A DNA stretch of 64,000 nucleotides from Streptomyces tibetensis (GTDB lineage: Bacteria; Actinomycetota; Actinomycetes; Streptomycetales; Streptomycetaceae): the NCBI RefSeq assembly GCF_007655005.1, contig NZ_SZVW01000006.1:310001-374000 (forward strand), in the 5' to 3' direction. Position 1 is the stretch's first letter. Every line of letters begins with the position of its first letter. Below are positions 24,230-32,696 of the stretch, piece by piece. A program made the position numbers and the translations under genes. A model generated the notes under the pieces. The model was not told where the DNA came from. It worked only from the letters and a program-made list of their open reading frames with translations, and did not search any database.

Positions 24230-25582
24230 TCATGCGTAGCGCAGCTCCCCCGGCCGCGCCGTGCGGCCCAGCAGTGGCAGCGAGGTCGCCGCGGCGAGCA
24301 GGCAGGCGGCGTAGACCGCGCAGGGCGCCAGGGCCATCACCCAGGGGACCGGGTGGTGGCCGAGCCACGCGTACCAGGTGCCGATGGCCGTCCCGCCCAG
24401 GCCCGCGAGCAGCACCGCCGGTGCCAGTGGCAGCGCGGTCTCCAGCAGCAGGGCCCGGCCGAGCACCGCGCGCGGCACCCCGGCGGCGACCTGCGCGGCC
24501 AGACCGCGGCGGCGGGTGGCCAGGGACTCGGCGGTGCCGACGGCGAGGCCGGACAGGACGATCGCGAAGGCGAGGGCGATGGCGGCGCCGGTGAGGTCGA
24601 GGCCGGTGAGGTAGTAGTCCGCGCGCTCGGAGAACCTCTGGGTGCGCACCACATCGCCCATGACCTGCCGGATCCCCAGGAAGCCCGTCCCGACGACCGT
24701 CACCAGCAGCACCGCCGCGTGGGTGCGGGCGGCCGCCCAGGGGTCAGCACGCAGCCGCTGCGCCGCGATCAGCGTCGCCGCCGAACGGGCCCGGGCCGCC
24801 AGGACCCGACCGGTGACCTCGGCCATGGCCCCGGAGAGCCACACCGCGCCCGCGCCGCCGGCGAGGACGACGCCCACCACCGTCAGCGGCAGTCCGTTGC
24901 CCGGCCGGTTGGACGCGGCCGGGGACTCGGTGGCCAGGGCGAGCAGCGCCACCACCCCGACCAGCAGCAGCCCCGCCAGAAACAACAGCCCCGGTCCCCG
25001 TCCGGTGCGTGGCGCGACCCTGCGGACCCAGCCCAGGGGCGAGGCGACCACTCGGCGCAGGGCCAGCGCGCTCACCGCCGCGCCCAGCAGCGGCACGGCG
25101 ACGGCGACCAAGGCGATCCCCGCCCAGGCCAGGGCCGTGGGCTTGTCCCACAGGCGCAGCAGGAGCAGTACGCAGAAGACGGTGGCGACCGCCGAGCCCA
25201 GCAGGCCGGCCAGCCCGGTCTCCAGCGCGGCGATCCGCCGCACCTGCCAGGGTGCCGCCCCGGCCAGCCGCAGCCCGGCCAGCCGGCGGTCGCGGTGCAC
25301 CGCCCCGATGCGGGCGCACTGGCCGAGGAACCCGAGCACCGGCACGAGCAGGAGCAGCAGGCCGGCTATCACCCCCGACCGCGTGCCGGGCTGGTTCAGC
25401 AGGCCCGCGGCCACGGGCACGTTGTACTGGCCGCGCAGCGCGGCCAGAGCGACGGCGGCCAGTGCGAACCCGGTCGCGAGCGCCGCACCGGACGCCGTGA
25501 GGGTCACACGCCACCACTCGCCGCGGTCGGAACCCCGGGTGAGGTCCCAGGCCAGCCGCAGATCGGCTCTCAGCGACGTCAT
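24230..25582 (-). CDS. FtsX-like ABC transporter permease
   Basis: 450 residues with about eight to ten hydrophobic helices, in two blocks (residues 30-260 and 300-445). The arrangement (N-terminal helix, soluble region, three-helix FtsX-type cores) fits the MacB/FtsX permease class used to export lipids, peptides or antibiotics, not nutrient uptake. It starts at ATG 25582, which overlaps the ATPase stop by 4 nt. Controlled by the PadR gene of the same operon. The substrate is unknown; drug or antimicrobial-peptide resistance is the usual job of PadR-controlled systems. Confidence 0.88.
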   Translation of the reverse strand: MTSLRADLRLAWDLTRGSDRGEWWRVTLTASGAALATGFALAAVALAALRGQYNVPVAAGLLNQPGTRSGVIAGLLLLLVPVLGFLGQCARIGAVHRDRRLAGLRLAGAAPWQVRRIAALETGLAGLLGSAVATVFCVLLLLRLWDKPTALAWAGIALVAVAVPLLGAAVSALALRRVVASPLGWVRRVAPRTGRGPGLLFLAGLLLVGVVALLALATESPAASNRPGNGLPLTVVGVVLAGGAGAVWLSGAMAEVTGRVLAARARSAATLIAAQRLRADPWAAARTHAAVLLVTVVGTGFLGIRQVMGDVVRTQRFSERADYYLTGLDLTGAAIALAFAIVLSGLAVGTAESLATRRRGLAAQVAAGVPRAVLGRALLLETALPLAPAVLLAGLGGTAIGTWYAWLGHHPVPWVMALAPCAVYAACLLAAATSLPLLGRTARPGELRYA

Positions 25583-26265
25583 GCCGTCACCCCCAGCGCG
25601 ACCACGGCCCCGTCCCGCAGCTGGACCTCGCGGTCCGCGTACGCGGCCACCTGGGCGTCGTGCGTGATCAGCAGGACGGCCGTGCCCGACTCGCGGGCCG
25701 TGTGGACGAGGGCCGTCATGACCTGCTCGCCGGCCAGGGAGTCCAGCGCACCCGTCGGCTCGTCGGCGAAGACCACCCTCGGCCCGGTGACCAGGGCCCG
25801 GGCCAGCGCCGCCCGCTGCGCCTGACCGCCGCTCAGCTCGCCCGGCCGCAGGTTCTCCTGGCCCCGCACCCCGAACCGCTCCAGCCACTCCCCGGCCCGG
25901 GCCCGGGCCTCGGCCCGGCCGGTGCCCGCCAGCAGCAGCGGCAGGGCGGCGTTGTCCAGGACCGTCAGCTCGGGGATGAGCTGCCCGAACTGGAACACCA
26001 CGCCGAACTCGGTGCGCCGCAGCTCGCTCAGCCGCTTCTCGGGCAGGTCCTCGAGCCGCCGGCCGTCATAGGTCACCGAGCCGGCGTCCGGGCGGACGAT
26101 GCCGGCCAGGCAGTGCAGCAGCGTCGACTTGCCGCTGCCGCTCGCGCCGGTCACGGCCAGGATCTCGCCGGCGTGCAGCACGACCGACGCGCCGCGCAGT
26201 GCGGGGGTCCGGCCGTGCGCCTTGGTGAGACCGCCGGCCGTGAGAAGGGGCACGGGTCTGCTCAT
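25579..26265 (-). CDS. ABC transporter ATP-binding protein, MacB/LolD class
   Basis: 228 residues: Walker A GASGSGKSTLL (about residues 40-50), Q-loop FGQLIPELT, signature LSGGQAQRAALARAL, Walker B VVFADEPTGALD and switch His in LLITHD. The sequence type with DEPTGALDS is that of MacB/LolD ATPases which work with FtsX-like permeases. It overlaps both neighbours by 4 nt (ATGA), giving a fully coupled three-gene operon. Confidence 0.96.
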   Translation of the reverse strand: MSRPVPLLTAGGLTKAHGRTPALRGASVVLHAGEILAVTGASGSGKSTLLHCLAGIVRPDAGSVTYDGRRLEDLPEKRLSELRRTEFGVVFQFGQLIPELTVLDNAALPLLLAGTGRAEARARAGEWLERFGVRGQENLRPGELSGGQAQRAALARALVTGPRVVFADEPTGALDSLAGEQVMTALVHTARESGTAVLLITHDAQVAAYADREVQLRDGAVVALGVTA

Positions 26266-26795
26266 GCTGCGTCGACCTCCGCGGTCAGGGTGGTGAGCCG
26301 GGCCGCCGTGGTGTTCATCCAGCGGAGGTCGGCGTCGAGGTGATTGAGGGCGTAGTCCGCCGAGAGCACGGTCGCGAGATCGGCTCCCCTGGCGGCCTTG
26401 ACCGCCGTGAGCTCCCGCATCCGCTCCATGTGCGCGGCGCGCTGGGCGCTCAGGTACCGGGCCGGGTCACCGCCGGAGAGGATCGCGACCACGACCTTGG
26501 CGAAGATCTCGTTCGCCACGAAGGGCGCGGGCGGCGCGATCTCCCCGGCCCACCGGGCCAGTTCGTGGGTCCCCTCGTCGGTCGTCCGGTACGCCGTGCG
26601 CTCCGGGCCGCCGTCCGAGCCGGTGCCGTCGACCTCGGCGAGGCCGTCCCGCACGAGGCGCTGCAGGGTCGTGTAGACCTGCCCGTAGGCCAGCGGGCGG
26701 GCCTGCGGGAACCGTTCGTCGTGGCGTCGCTTGAGGTCGTAGCCATGGCTGGGACCCGTCGCGAGCAGGCCCAGCAGGATGTGGCGGGTGCTCAT
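26262..26795 (-). CDS. PadR-family transcriptional regulator
   Basis: 177 residues. The N-terminal winged helix starts STRHILLGLLATGPSHGYDLKRR, the PadR hallmark, with LAYGQVYTTLQRLVRDGLAEV as the recognition helix and wing; the C-terminal half is a helical Vir_C-like dimer region. First gene of the operon with the ABC ATPase and permease. The start at ATG 26795 gives the typical PadR N-terminus; an ATG at 26804 adds Met-Ile-Gly. Neither has a clear ribosome site, so the mRNA may be almost leaderless. Confidence 0.92.
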   Translation of the reverse strand: MSTRHILLGLLATGPSHGYDLKRRHDERFPQARPLAYGQVYTTLQRLVRDGLAEVDGTGSDGGPERTAYRTTDEGTHELARWAGEIAPPAPFVANEIFAKVVVAILSGGDPARYLSAQRAAHMERMRELTAVKAARGADLATVLSADYALNHLDADLRWMNTTAARLTTLTAEVDAA

Positions 26796-26813
26796 GCCGA
26801 TCATTATGCACTG

Positions 26814-26825
26814 AGTACATGTACT
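26814..26825. promoter_or_regulatory. PadR-type operator palindrome
   Basis: AGTACATGTACT, a perfect 12-bp palindrome about 20 bp before the PadR start, flanked on both sides by ACTGAG/GAGTG copies. ATGT/ACAT half-sites are typical for PadR operators, and the position overlaps the expected promoter, which suggests autorepression of the PadR-ABC operon. Confidence 0.65.
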
Positions 26826-26871
26826 GAGTGAATAGTGGGCGGGAGAAGTCCTCCGGCGAACCCCGGAAGGC

Positions 26872-29724
26872 TCACTCCGAGACCGCGTACGCCTCCGCCG
26901 ACCACAGCGAATACCCGTACTGCGTCGCCCGCTTGTCGCCCTGCACGCGCACGAAACGCACGTCCCGTTCGTCCATCGGGACGCTCTCCCGGCCGCCCCG
27001 GCCGTCCCGTACCGCGGCAGCGGTGCGCCAGCGGCGGCCGTCCGGGGAGACCTGGACGCGGTAGGAGGCGGGGTGGGCGTCCTGCCAGTGCAGCGCGACC
27101 CGGCCGAGCCGCGCCGGGCGGGCCAGCTCCACCTGCCACCAGGCGCCGTCGTCCACCGGCGAGGACCAGCGGGTCTCCGGGTCGCCGTCGTTCGCCGCCG
27201 ACGCGGGGAAGTCGGGCGTCTCGTCGCCCGAGGAACGGGCGGTGCCGGAGCGGGCCAGGTCGGGGCCGCCGGTGGGCGGGACGGCACGGACGGTGAGCGT
27301 GCGCTGCGCTCCCCCGAACCCCAGCCGGACCTCGTACGACCGCATCGGGGCGCCGTGCTCCACGGTCACCTCGACCGGGACCTCCACCGTCGTGCCGCGC
27401 CGCACGGTCAGTTCGCCCTTCGGCACCCTGACCCGGACGCCCTCGGGCGCCTCGGCGGTGAGCCTGCCGCGGGCGTCGGCGGGGCGCAGCGACCCGAGCC
27501 GGGCGGTCAGCCGCTCGGTCCGGCCGGTCTCGACGTCCGCCCGGTCGCGGGGCAGGCCGAGGGAGGTGGCGGGGGAGTCGCCGAACCACGGGATGAGGTG
27601 GTGGACGCGGGAAGGGGCGGGGCCGGTGACCCGCAGGGCGTCGGCGCGTTCCGCCGGCCGCACTTCGGTCGCCCCGGACCCGTCCAGCCGGCCCGCCTCC
27701 CGCCAGCCCCGCCCCGGCACGTGCACCTCGACGACTCCCTCGGTGCCCGGCTCCGTCAGGGCCGTCACGGCGGTCAGCGCCCGCGCCCGCGGCAAGCGCA
27801 GGGCGCGGCCGTCGCCGGGATTGCGGGGCGGCTCGTGATGGATGCCCGACCAGGCCGCGTACGACTTCTGCGCCCGCCGCAGGAAGGGGTCCAGCACGTC
27901 CGTGCCGACCTCGACCGGCGCCGACTCCAGCCGGGCCCGCAGCGCGCCGAGCCTGCGGTACGCGCTCCAGGCCGCCGCCGCGTCCCCGGCGCGCTGCGCG
28001 TCCAGCATGCCGAGCGCGGCCGTGCCCGCCTCGCCGTACGAAGCCAGCCGCTGCGCCCAGGGGGCGACCTCGGAGCCGAGGCCGGTACCCGACAGCCGCC
28101 GGGGCAGCTCGCGCAGCACCGTGAAGGCCTCGCGCAGCCGCCGGGTGGCCTCGTGGTCGGTTGCGTTTGCGCCCGCCGCGCGGGACGCCCAGTACGCCTC
28201 GGTCAGCGGGCGCAGATACGCCGACTCCCCGTCGTCCAGGACCGACGAGGCGTCGTTGCCGGCGAGCGCGGCCAGGGCCTGCTCGCGGCGCGGGTCCCCG
28301 CCCGCGAGGTCGGCGATCGCGGCACGCCAGGACTCGCCGGGCCGGTAGGCGCGCGGGTTCCAGGCGTAGTCGGCGGCGGTGAACAGCGGGATGCGGGACG
28401 CCTCCGGCTGCTGCATCGCGTTGGCGAGCAGGGCGGCCGAACCGGTCGCGACGGCCGGCTCACGGCCCCGGTACGGGCCGAGGAAGAGGCGGTCGGGGGC
28501 GTAGTCGTTGACCGGGTAATTGTCCATGGTGACCAGCGGATGCCCGAACGCCTTGCGTGCGTCGGCCAGTTCGCCGCCCGTGATGGTGCGGGGCACCACC
28601 CCGACGCCCGTCCACGCCACCTCGACGTTCGCGGCCAGCTCACTCGCCAGCGCCCGCCGGTAGTCGGTCGTGCCGTCCTCGTAGTACTCCGTCGGCATCA
28701 GGGACAGACTCGCCGCACCGGGGTGCCGCTGCGCCAGGTGCCGGGCCACCGCGTTCGCCACCCGGGCCTGCGCCCGCGCCGCCGCCTCGGGGCCGGAGCC
28801 GAACCGGTCGGCGTCTTCCCCGCAGTGCCACTCGCTGTAGCTGACGTCCTGGAACTGGAGCTGGAACGCCCGCAAGCCCAGCGCCCACATCGCGTCCAGC
28901 TTGCGCGTCAGCGCCCGCACATCGTCGTCCGACGCGAAACACATCGCCTGGCCCGGGGCCACCGCCCAGCCCAGCGAGACGTGGTTGCTGCGCGCCCGCT
29001 CGGCCAGCTCCCGGAACCGGGCCCGCTGCGCCGCCGGGTAGGGCTCACGCCAGCGGGCCTGCCGGTAGAGGTCGTCCCCGGGGGCGTACAGATAGCGGTT
29101 CTGCTTGGTGCGCCCCATGAAGTCGAGCTGCGCCAGCCGCTGCCGGTGCGTCCAGGCGGTGCCGTAGAAGCCCTCGGTGATGCCGCGTACGGCGGTGCCC
29201 GGCCAGTCGCGGACGACGGCCGACGCGATCGTTTGATTGGGTCGCAGGAGCTGCCGCAGCGTCTGGGCGGCGTGGAAGAGACCGTCCTCGCCGGTGCCGG
29301 TGAGGGAGATGCCGCCCTGGCCCACGGACAGCTCGTACCACCCGGAGGGCAGGGCGTGGCGGTCGCTCCGGCGGACGGGCTCCGTGCGTGCGTGCACGAC
29401 CAGGGCGCCCGGCCGGGCCGTGTCCGTGATCCGGTGCGCCCCGGCCTGCCGCAGCAGCTCGCGCAGGGTTGCGACCGCGTGGGGGTCCGCCTGCGCGTCG
29501 GTGATCAGCGCGACCTCGTCCGGCACCGCGACCGGGGCGCCGTTCGCGCGCAGCGACTGCGGGCGCGGCCAGACGGAGAGATCCTCTCCGGCGGTGTCGG
29601 GGGCCGGCGTCGCGGTCGTGCCCGGGGGAGAAGGGGCCGCCATGGCGGCGGGCGGGGCGACGAGGCTCCCGGCGACGACGGCGACCGCGAGGGCCACGGT
29701 CCGCTTCCCACGCCGCAGTCCCAC
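26872..29724 (-). CDS. Secreted beta-N-acetylglucosaminidase-like protein, GH84 with C-terminal F5/8 (CBM32) domain
   Basis: 950 residues. A Sec signal peptide (about 1-29, ending AAMAA) is followed by a GH20b-like N-terminal domain (to about 165), a GH84 TIM barrel beginning RGITEGFYGTAWTHRQRL, a helical region, and a discoidin/CBM32 sugar-binding domain (about 820-950). GH84 enzymes remove GlcNAc from glycans or glycoproteins using two consecutive Asp residues; here the matching site reads Gln292-Asp293 (FQLQFQDVSYSEW), so the substrate-assisting Asp is replaced. It starts at GTG 29724 behind GGAGGGGG. Its likely role is extracellular chitin, mucin or peptidoglycan sugar scavenging. Confidence 0.88.
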   Translation of the reverse strand: MGLRRGKRTVALAVAVVAGSLVAPPAAMAAPSPPGTTATPAPDTAGEDLSVWPRPQSLRANGAPVAVPDEVALITDAQADPHAVATLRELLRQAGAHRITDTARPGALVVHARTEPVRRSDRHALPSGWYELSVGQGGISLTGTGEDGLFHAAQTLRQLLRPNQTIASAVVRDWPGTAVRGITEGFYGTAWTHRQRLAQLDFMGRTKQNRYLYAPGDDLYRQARWREPYPAAQRARFRELAERARSNHVSLGWAVAPGQAMCFASDDDVRALTRKLDAMWALGLRAFQLQFQDVSYSEWHCGEDADRFGSGPEAAARAQARVANAVARHLAQRHPGAASLSLMPTEYYEDGTTDYRRALASELAANVEVAWTGVGVVPRTITGGELADARKAFGHPLVTMDNYPVNDYAPDRLFLGPYRGREPAVATGSAALLANAMQQPEASRIPLFTAADYAWNPRAYRPGESWRAAIADLAGGDPRREQALAALAGNDASSVLDDGESAYLRPLTEAYWASRAAGANATDHEATRRLREAFTVLRELPRRLSGTGLGSEVAPWAQRLASYGEAGTAALGMLDAQRAGDAAAAWSAYRRLGALRARLESAPVEVGTDVLDPFLRRAQKSYAAWSGIHHEPPRNPGDGRALRLPRARALTAVTALTEPGTEGVVEVHVPGRGWREAGRLDGSGATEVRPAERADALRVTGPAPSRVHHLIPWFGDSPATSLGLPRDRADVETGRTERLTARLGSLRPADARGRLTAEAPEGVRVRVPKGELTVRRGTTVEVPVEVTVEHGAPMRSYEVRLGFGGAQRTLTVRAVPPTGGPDLARSGTARSSGDETPDFPASAANDGDPETRWSSPVDDGAWWQVELARPARLGRVALHWQDAHPASYRVQVSPDGRRWRTAAAVRDGRGGRESVPMDERDVRFVRVQGDKRATQYGYSLWSAEAYAVSE

Positions 29725-29934
29725 AGGCCCCCTCCAGATGCGTTCGACCGGCGGAACGAGCCCACCACCCGTCCGGTGAGGGTGTCAACGGGAGTGGCCG
29801 TTGTGCCTGAAATGCCGGAATCTTGACTGTGTGGAGGGGAGCGGAATGTGAGCAGAAGCACGATGTTCGGTCCGGGGCGTCTGCCTTCGCGTCGACTGGG
29901 TAGGGCTGCGATGACCCGTTAAGCAGAAACCGAC

Positions 29935-29941
29935 AAGGAGG
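29935..29941 (+). promoter_or_regulatory. Strong ribosome binding site of the repeat-peptide gene
   Basis: AAGGAGG, 5 nt before GTG 29947. Such a perfect site is good evidence that this very short open frame is translated. Confidence 0.75.
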
Positions 29942-29946
29942 CCCCC

Positions 29947-30204
29947 GTGGCTGCGATGACTTTCCTTCCGCTCCCGGCCCCGTCCAAACCCGTGGCGGAC
30001 CCGTCCGCCGACCTCGACGACACCCACCACGACGACCCGCGCTACTGCGTTTTCAGCTCCGAGAGCACCCACACCGAACTGCCGCTGACCAGCGAGCCCC
30101 CGCTGCCCGACGCCGAGCCCCTCACCAGTGAGCCGCCGCTCGCCGAGGCCGCCCCCCTGACCAGCGAGCCCCCGGCCTTCGTCCCGGAATTCACAAGGAT
30201 GTAG
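29947..30204 (+). CDS. Small acidic Pro-rich repeat protein directly before malQ
   Basis: 85 residues with no known domain. The N-terminus (MAAMTFLPLPAPSKPVADPS) is followed by an acidic/His stretch (DLDDTHHDD) and three 12-residue repeats: PLTSEPPLPDAE, PLTSEPPLAEAA, PLTSEPPAFVPE, ending EFTRM. One Cys lies before the repeats (RYCVF). It has a perfect ribosome site, and its TAG stop directly abuts the malQ ATG, so it is co-translated with malQ. It may be a leader, a small partner of MalQ, or a peptide precursor. There is no modifying-enzyme gene nearby, so the last idea is speculative. Confidence 0.7.
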   Translation: MAAMTFLPLPAPSKPVADPSADLDDTHHDDPRYCVFSSESTHTELPLTSEPPLPDAEPLTSEPPLAEAAPLTSEPPAFVPEFTRM

Positions 30205-32289
30205 ATGACCGCACCCCGGCCGGCCGACCCGCCCTCCGAGGACCTGTCCCGCCTCGCCGTCCTGCACGGCGTCGCCACTTCCTACAGTCCGTCCCCGGAC
30301 CGCTCGGTCGCGGCCTCGGCCACCGCGGTCACCCTGACCCTGGCCGCCCTCGGCGTGGACGCGAGCACGCCCGGCGCCATCCGCGCCGCGCTCGCGGCCC
30401 GCGAGGGGGAACTGGGCGATCGGCTGCTGCCGCCGACCGTGGTCGGCTGGGGCGGCAGCCCCCCGGCCGCCCTGGCGGCGCTCCCCGAGGGAACCCGGCT
30501 GCGCATCGACACCGAGCAGGGCGAGAGCCGCACCGCGGCGGACGGCCTCCCACCCGGCGTCCACGAGCTGACCGCCACCACCCCCGACGGCCGCACCGCC
30601 ACCGCCCACCTGATCGTCGCCCCGCCCCGCCTGCCCGCCCCGCCCGGACGCTCCCACGGACTCCTCGTCCAGCTCTACTCCCTGCTGTCCCGCCGCTCCT
30701 GGGGCATGGGCGACCTCGGCGACCTCGCCGAACTGGCCGGCTGGGCCGGCCGGTCGCTCGGCGCCGGATTCATCCAGGTCAACCCGCTGCACGCGGCCGT
30801 ACCCGGACCCCCCACCGACCCCTCCCCCTACCGCCCCTCCTCGCGCCGCTTCCCCGACCCCGTGCACCTGCGCGTCGAGGACGTCCCGGAGGCCGCCTAC
30901 GTCCAGGAACCCGAGCGCCTGCGCGCCCTGCTGGAGAGATCCGGCCGGCTGCGCGAAGCGGTGTTGCGGCAGGGCGCGTTGATCGACCGGGACGCTGTGT
31001 GGGAGCTCAAGCGTGAGGCGCTGGAGCTGCTCGCCGAGGTCCCTCTCGGACCCGGTCGGCGCGCCGCCTACTGCGACTTCCTCGCCGGGCAGGGCCGGGC
31101 CCTGGAGGACCACGCCACCTGGTGCGCGCTCGCCGAGGTGCACGGCTCCGACTGGCACCGCTGGCCGACCGGCCTGCGCGACCCGCGTTCGGCCGAGACC
31201 ACCCAGGCCCGCAACGGCCTCATGGACCGGGTCGACTTCTGGTCCCGGCTCGCCTGGCTCACCGACACCCAGCTGACCGCGGCCCAGCGCGCCGGGCGCG
31301 AGGCCGGGATGCCGGTCGGGATCGTGCACGACCTCGCGGTCGGCGTGCACCCCGGCGGCGCCGACGCCTGGGCACAGCAGGAGTACTTCGCCGCCGGCAT
31401 GTCGGTGGGCGCCCCACCCGACGCCTTCAACGCCCGCGGCCAGGACTGGGGTCTGCCGCCCTGGCGCCCCGACCGCCTGGCCGCGTCCGGCTACGCCCCG
31501 TTCCGCGAGCTGCTGCGCGCCCTGTTCCGCTACGCCGGAGCACTGCGCATCGACCACGTCATGGGCCTGTTCCGCCTCTGGTGGGTCCCCCAGGGCCACC
31601 CGCCGACCGAGGGCACCTACGTCCGCTACGACGCCGAGGCCATGCTCGCCGTCCTCGTCCTGGAGGCTTCCCGGGCCGGGGCGCTGGTGATCGGCGAGGA
31701 CCTCGGCACCGTCGAGCCCGGCGTCCGCGAGACGCTGCGCGAGCGCGGTGTGCTCGGCACGTCCGTGCTGTGGTTCGAGCGCGACTGGGAGGGCGACGGC
31801 CACCCTCTGCCCCCCGAGAGCTGGCGCGCAGACTGCCTGGCCACCGCCACCACCCACGACCTGCCCTCCACGGCCGCCCGCCTCACCGGCGAGCACGTCG
31901 AGCTCCGCGACAGCCTGGGCCTGCTGACCCGGCCCCTGGAGGAGGAACGCGCCGAGGCCGCCGCCGACGCGGGGGAGTGGCTGTCCCTGCTGTCCCGGCT
32001 CGGCCTGCTGCAGGGCACGGGCGGCGGCGGTGACACCTCCTCGGAGGAGGCCCAGATCCAGGCCGTCCACCGCTTCCTGCTGCGCACCCCAGCCCGCATG
32101 GTCGGCGTCTGGCTCCCCGACGGCGTCGGCGACCGCCGTCCGCAGAACCTCCCGGGGACCTGGGACCAGTACCCGAACTGGCGGCTGCCGATCGCGGACG
32201 CGCAGGGGCGGCCCGTGACGCTGGAGGACCTCGCCGCCTCGCCCCGGCTGCACGCCCTGATGGAGGTCCTCAGGGGCGGCGGACCGTGA
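30205..32289 (+). CDS. malQ: 4-alpha-glucanotransferase (amylomaltase, GH77)
   Basis: 694 residues, cytoplasmic. GH77 enzymes transfer alpha-1,4-glucan segments in maltodextrin and glycogen metabolism. Recognisable conserved parts: the SWGMGDLGDL region opening the barrel, QVNPLHA, DLAVGVHPGGADAW with a conserved Asp, RIDHVMGLFRLWWVPQG with the nucleophile-region Asp, and VIGEDLGTV with the acid/base Glu. An N-terminal extension of about 130 residues precedes the barrel, as in bacterial MalQ. It starts immediately after the small repeat-protein stop. Confidence 0.95.
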   Translation: MTAPRPADPPSEDLSRLAVLHGVATSYSPSPDRSVAASATAVTLTLAALGVDASTPGAIRAALAAREGELGDRLLPPTVVGWGGSPPAALAALPEGTRLRIDTEQGESRTAADGLPPGVHELTATTPDGRTATAHLIVAPPRLPAPPGRSHGLLVQLYSLLSRRSWGMGDLGDLAELAGWAGRSLGAGFIQVNPLHAAVPGPPTDPSPYRPSSRRFPDPVHLRVEDVPEAAYVQEPERLRALLERSGRLREAVLRQGALIDRDAVWELKREALELLAEVPLGPGRRAAYCDFLAGQGRALEDHATWCALAEVHGSDWHRWPTGLRDPRSAETTQARNGLMDRVDFWSRLAWLTDTQLTAAQRAGREAGMPVGIVHDLAVGVHPGGADAWAQQEYFAAGMSVGAPPDAFNARGQDWGLPPWRPDRLAASGYAPFRELLRALFRYAGALRIDHVMGLFRLWWVPQGHPPTEGTYVRYDAEAMLAVLVLEASRAGALVIGEDLGTVEPGVRETLRERGVLGTSVLWFERDWEGDGHPLPPESWRADCLATATTHDLPSTAARLTGEHVELRDSLGLLTRPLEEERAEAAADAGEWLSLLSRLGLLQGTGGGGDTSSEEAQIQAVHRFLLRTPARMVGVWLPDGVGDRRPQNLPGTWDQYPNWRLPIADAQGRPVTLEDLAASPRLHALMEVLRGGGP

Positions 32290-32339
32290 GGCCGGGCCTC
32301 TTACGGCACCCCGGGCGCGCGGGCCCGGTCGGCGTTGGA

Positions 32340-32345
32340 TATTTT
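32340..32345 (+). promoter_or_regulatory. Possible -10 element of a leaderless promoter
   Basis: TATTTT fits the TAnnnT pattern of actinobacterial -10 elements and ends 6 nt before the GTG start of the small membrane protein, in otherwise GC-rich DNA. No matching -35 is visible. Confidence 0.4.
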
Positions 32346-32351
32346 GACACC

Positions 32352-32639
32352 GTGGACAAGAAGAACGCCCTGCGCGCCGGCGCCCTGGCAGCCGGTACGA
32401 CGCTGATGATGCTGCTCATGTCGTCCCCCGCGAGCGCGCTCACCCGCGACGACGGTGACGACCCCGGCCCGGGCCTGAGCGTCATCGAGACGCTGGGCCT
32501 CTTCGTCGTGGCCCCGATCGTGCTGTACCTGGTCATCGCCGCTCTGGTGATGGTCGGCGACAAGACGCACAACAGGAAGGACCCGACCTCCTCCAACATC
32601 GCCACCAAGGCCGAGGCGACGAGCGAAGTCAAGGCCTGA
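32352..32639 (+). CDS. Small conserved membrane protein
   Basis: 95 residues. First hydrophobic segment AGTTLMMLLMSSPASALT (signal peptide or membrane helix), short acidic loop, then a clear transmembrane helix GLFVVAPIVLYLVIAALVMV and a charged cytoplasmic tail rich in Lys, Glu and Ser. The chosen start is GTG 32352. The frame is open further upstream to 32286, but the residues there are unlike a protein N-terminus. No ribosome site precedes the GTG, while TATTTT lies 6 nt before it, so the mRNA may be leaderless. Function unknown. Confidence 0.75.
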   Translation: MDKKNALRAGALAAGTTLMMLLMSSPASALTRDDGDDPGPGLSVIETLGLFVVAPIVLYLVIAALVMVGDKTHNRKDPTSSNIATKAEATSEVKA

Positions 32640-32653
32640 TCAGCGTTCCTCTT

Positions 32654-32690
32654 CGAGGGCGTCGTCGCGGTCACCGCGGCGGCGCCCTCG
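32654..32690. terminator. Bidirectional terminator between small membrane protein and MarR genes
   Basis: Arms 32654-32671 and 32673-32690 are complementary over 18 bp with two G-U pairs (the innermost pairs open to form the loop), followed on the plus strand by TTGTCGT. Located between converging genes. Confidence 0.8.
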
Positions 32691-32696
32691 TTGTCG

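Noticed and set aside
29947..30204. Graspetide or lanthipeptide precursor for the repeat peptide
   Set aside because: No ATP-grasp, lanthionine synthetase or peptide transporter gene is nearby; kept only as an open possibility in the findings.
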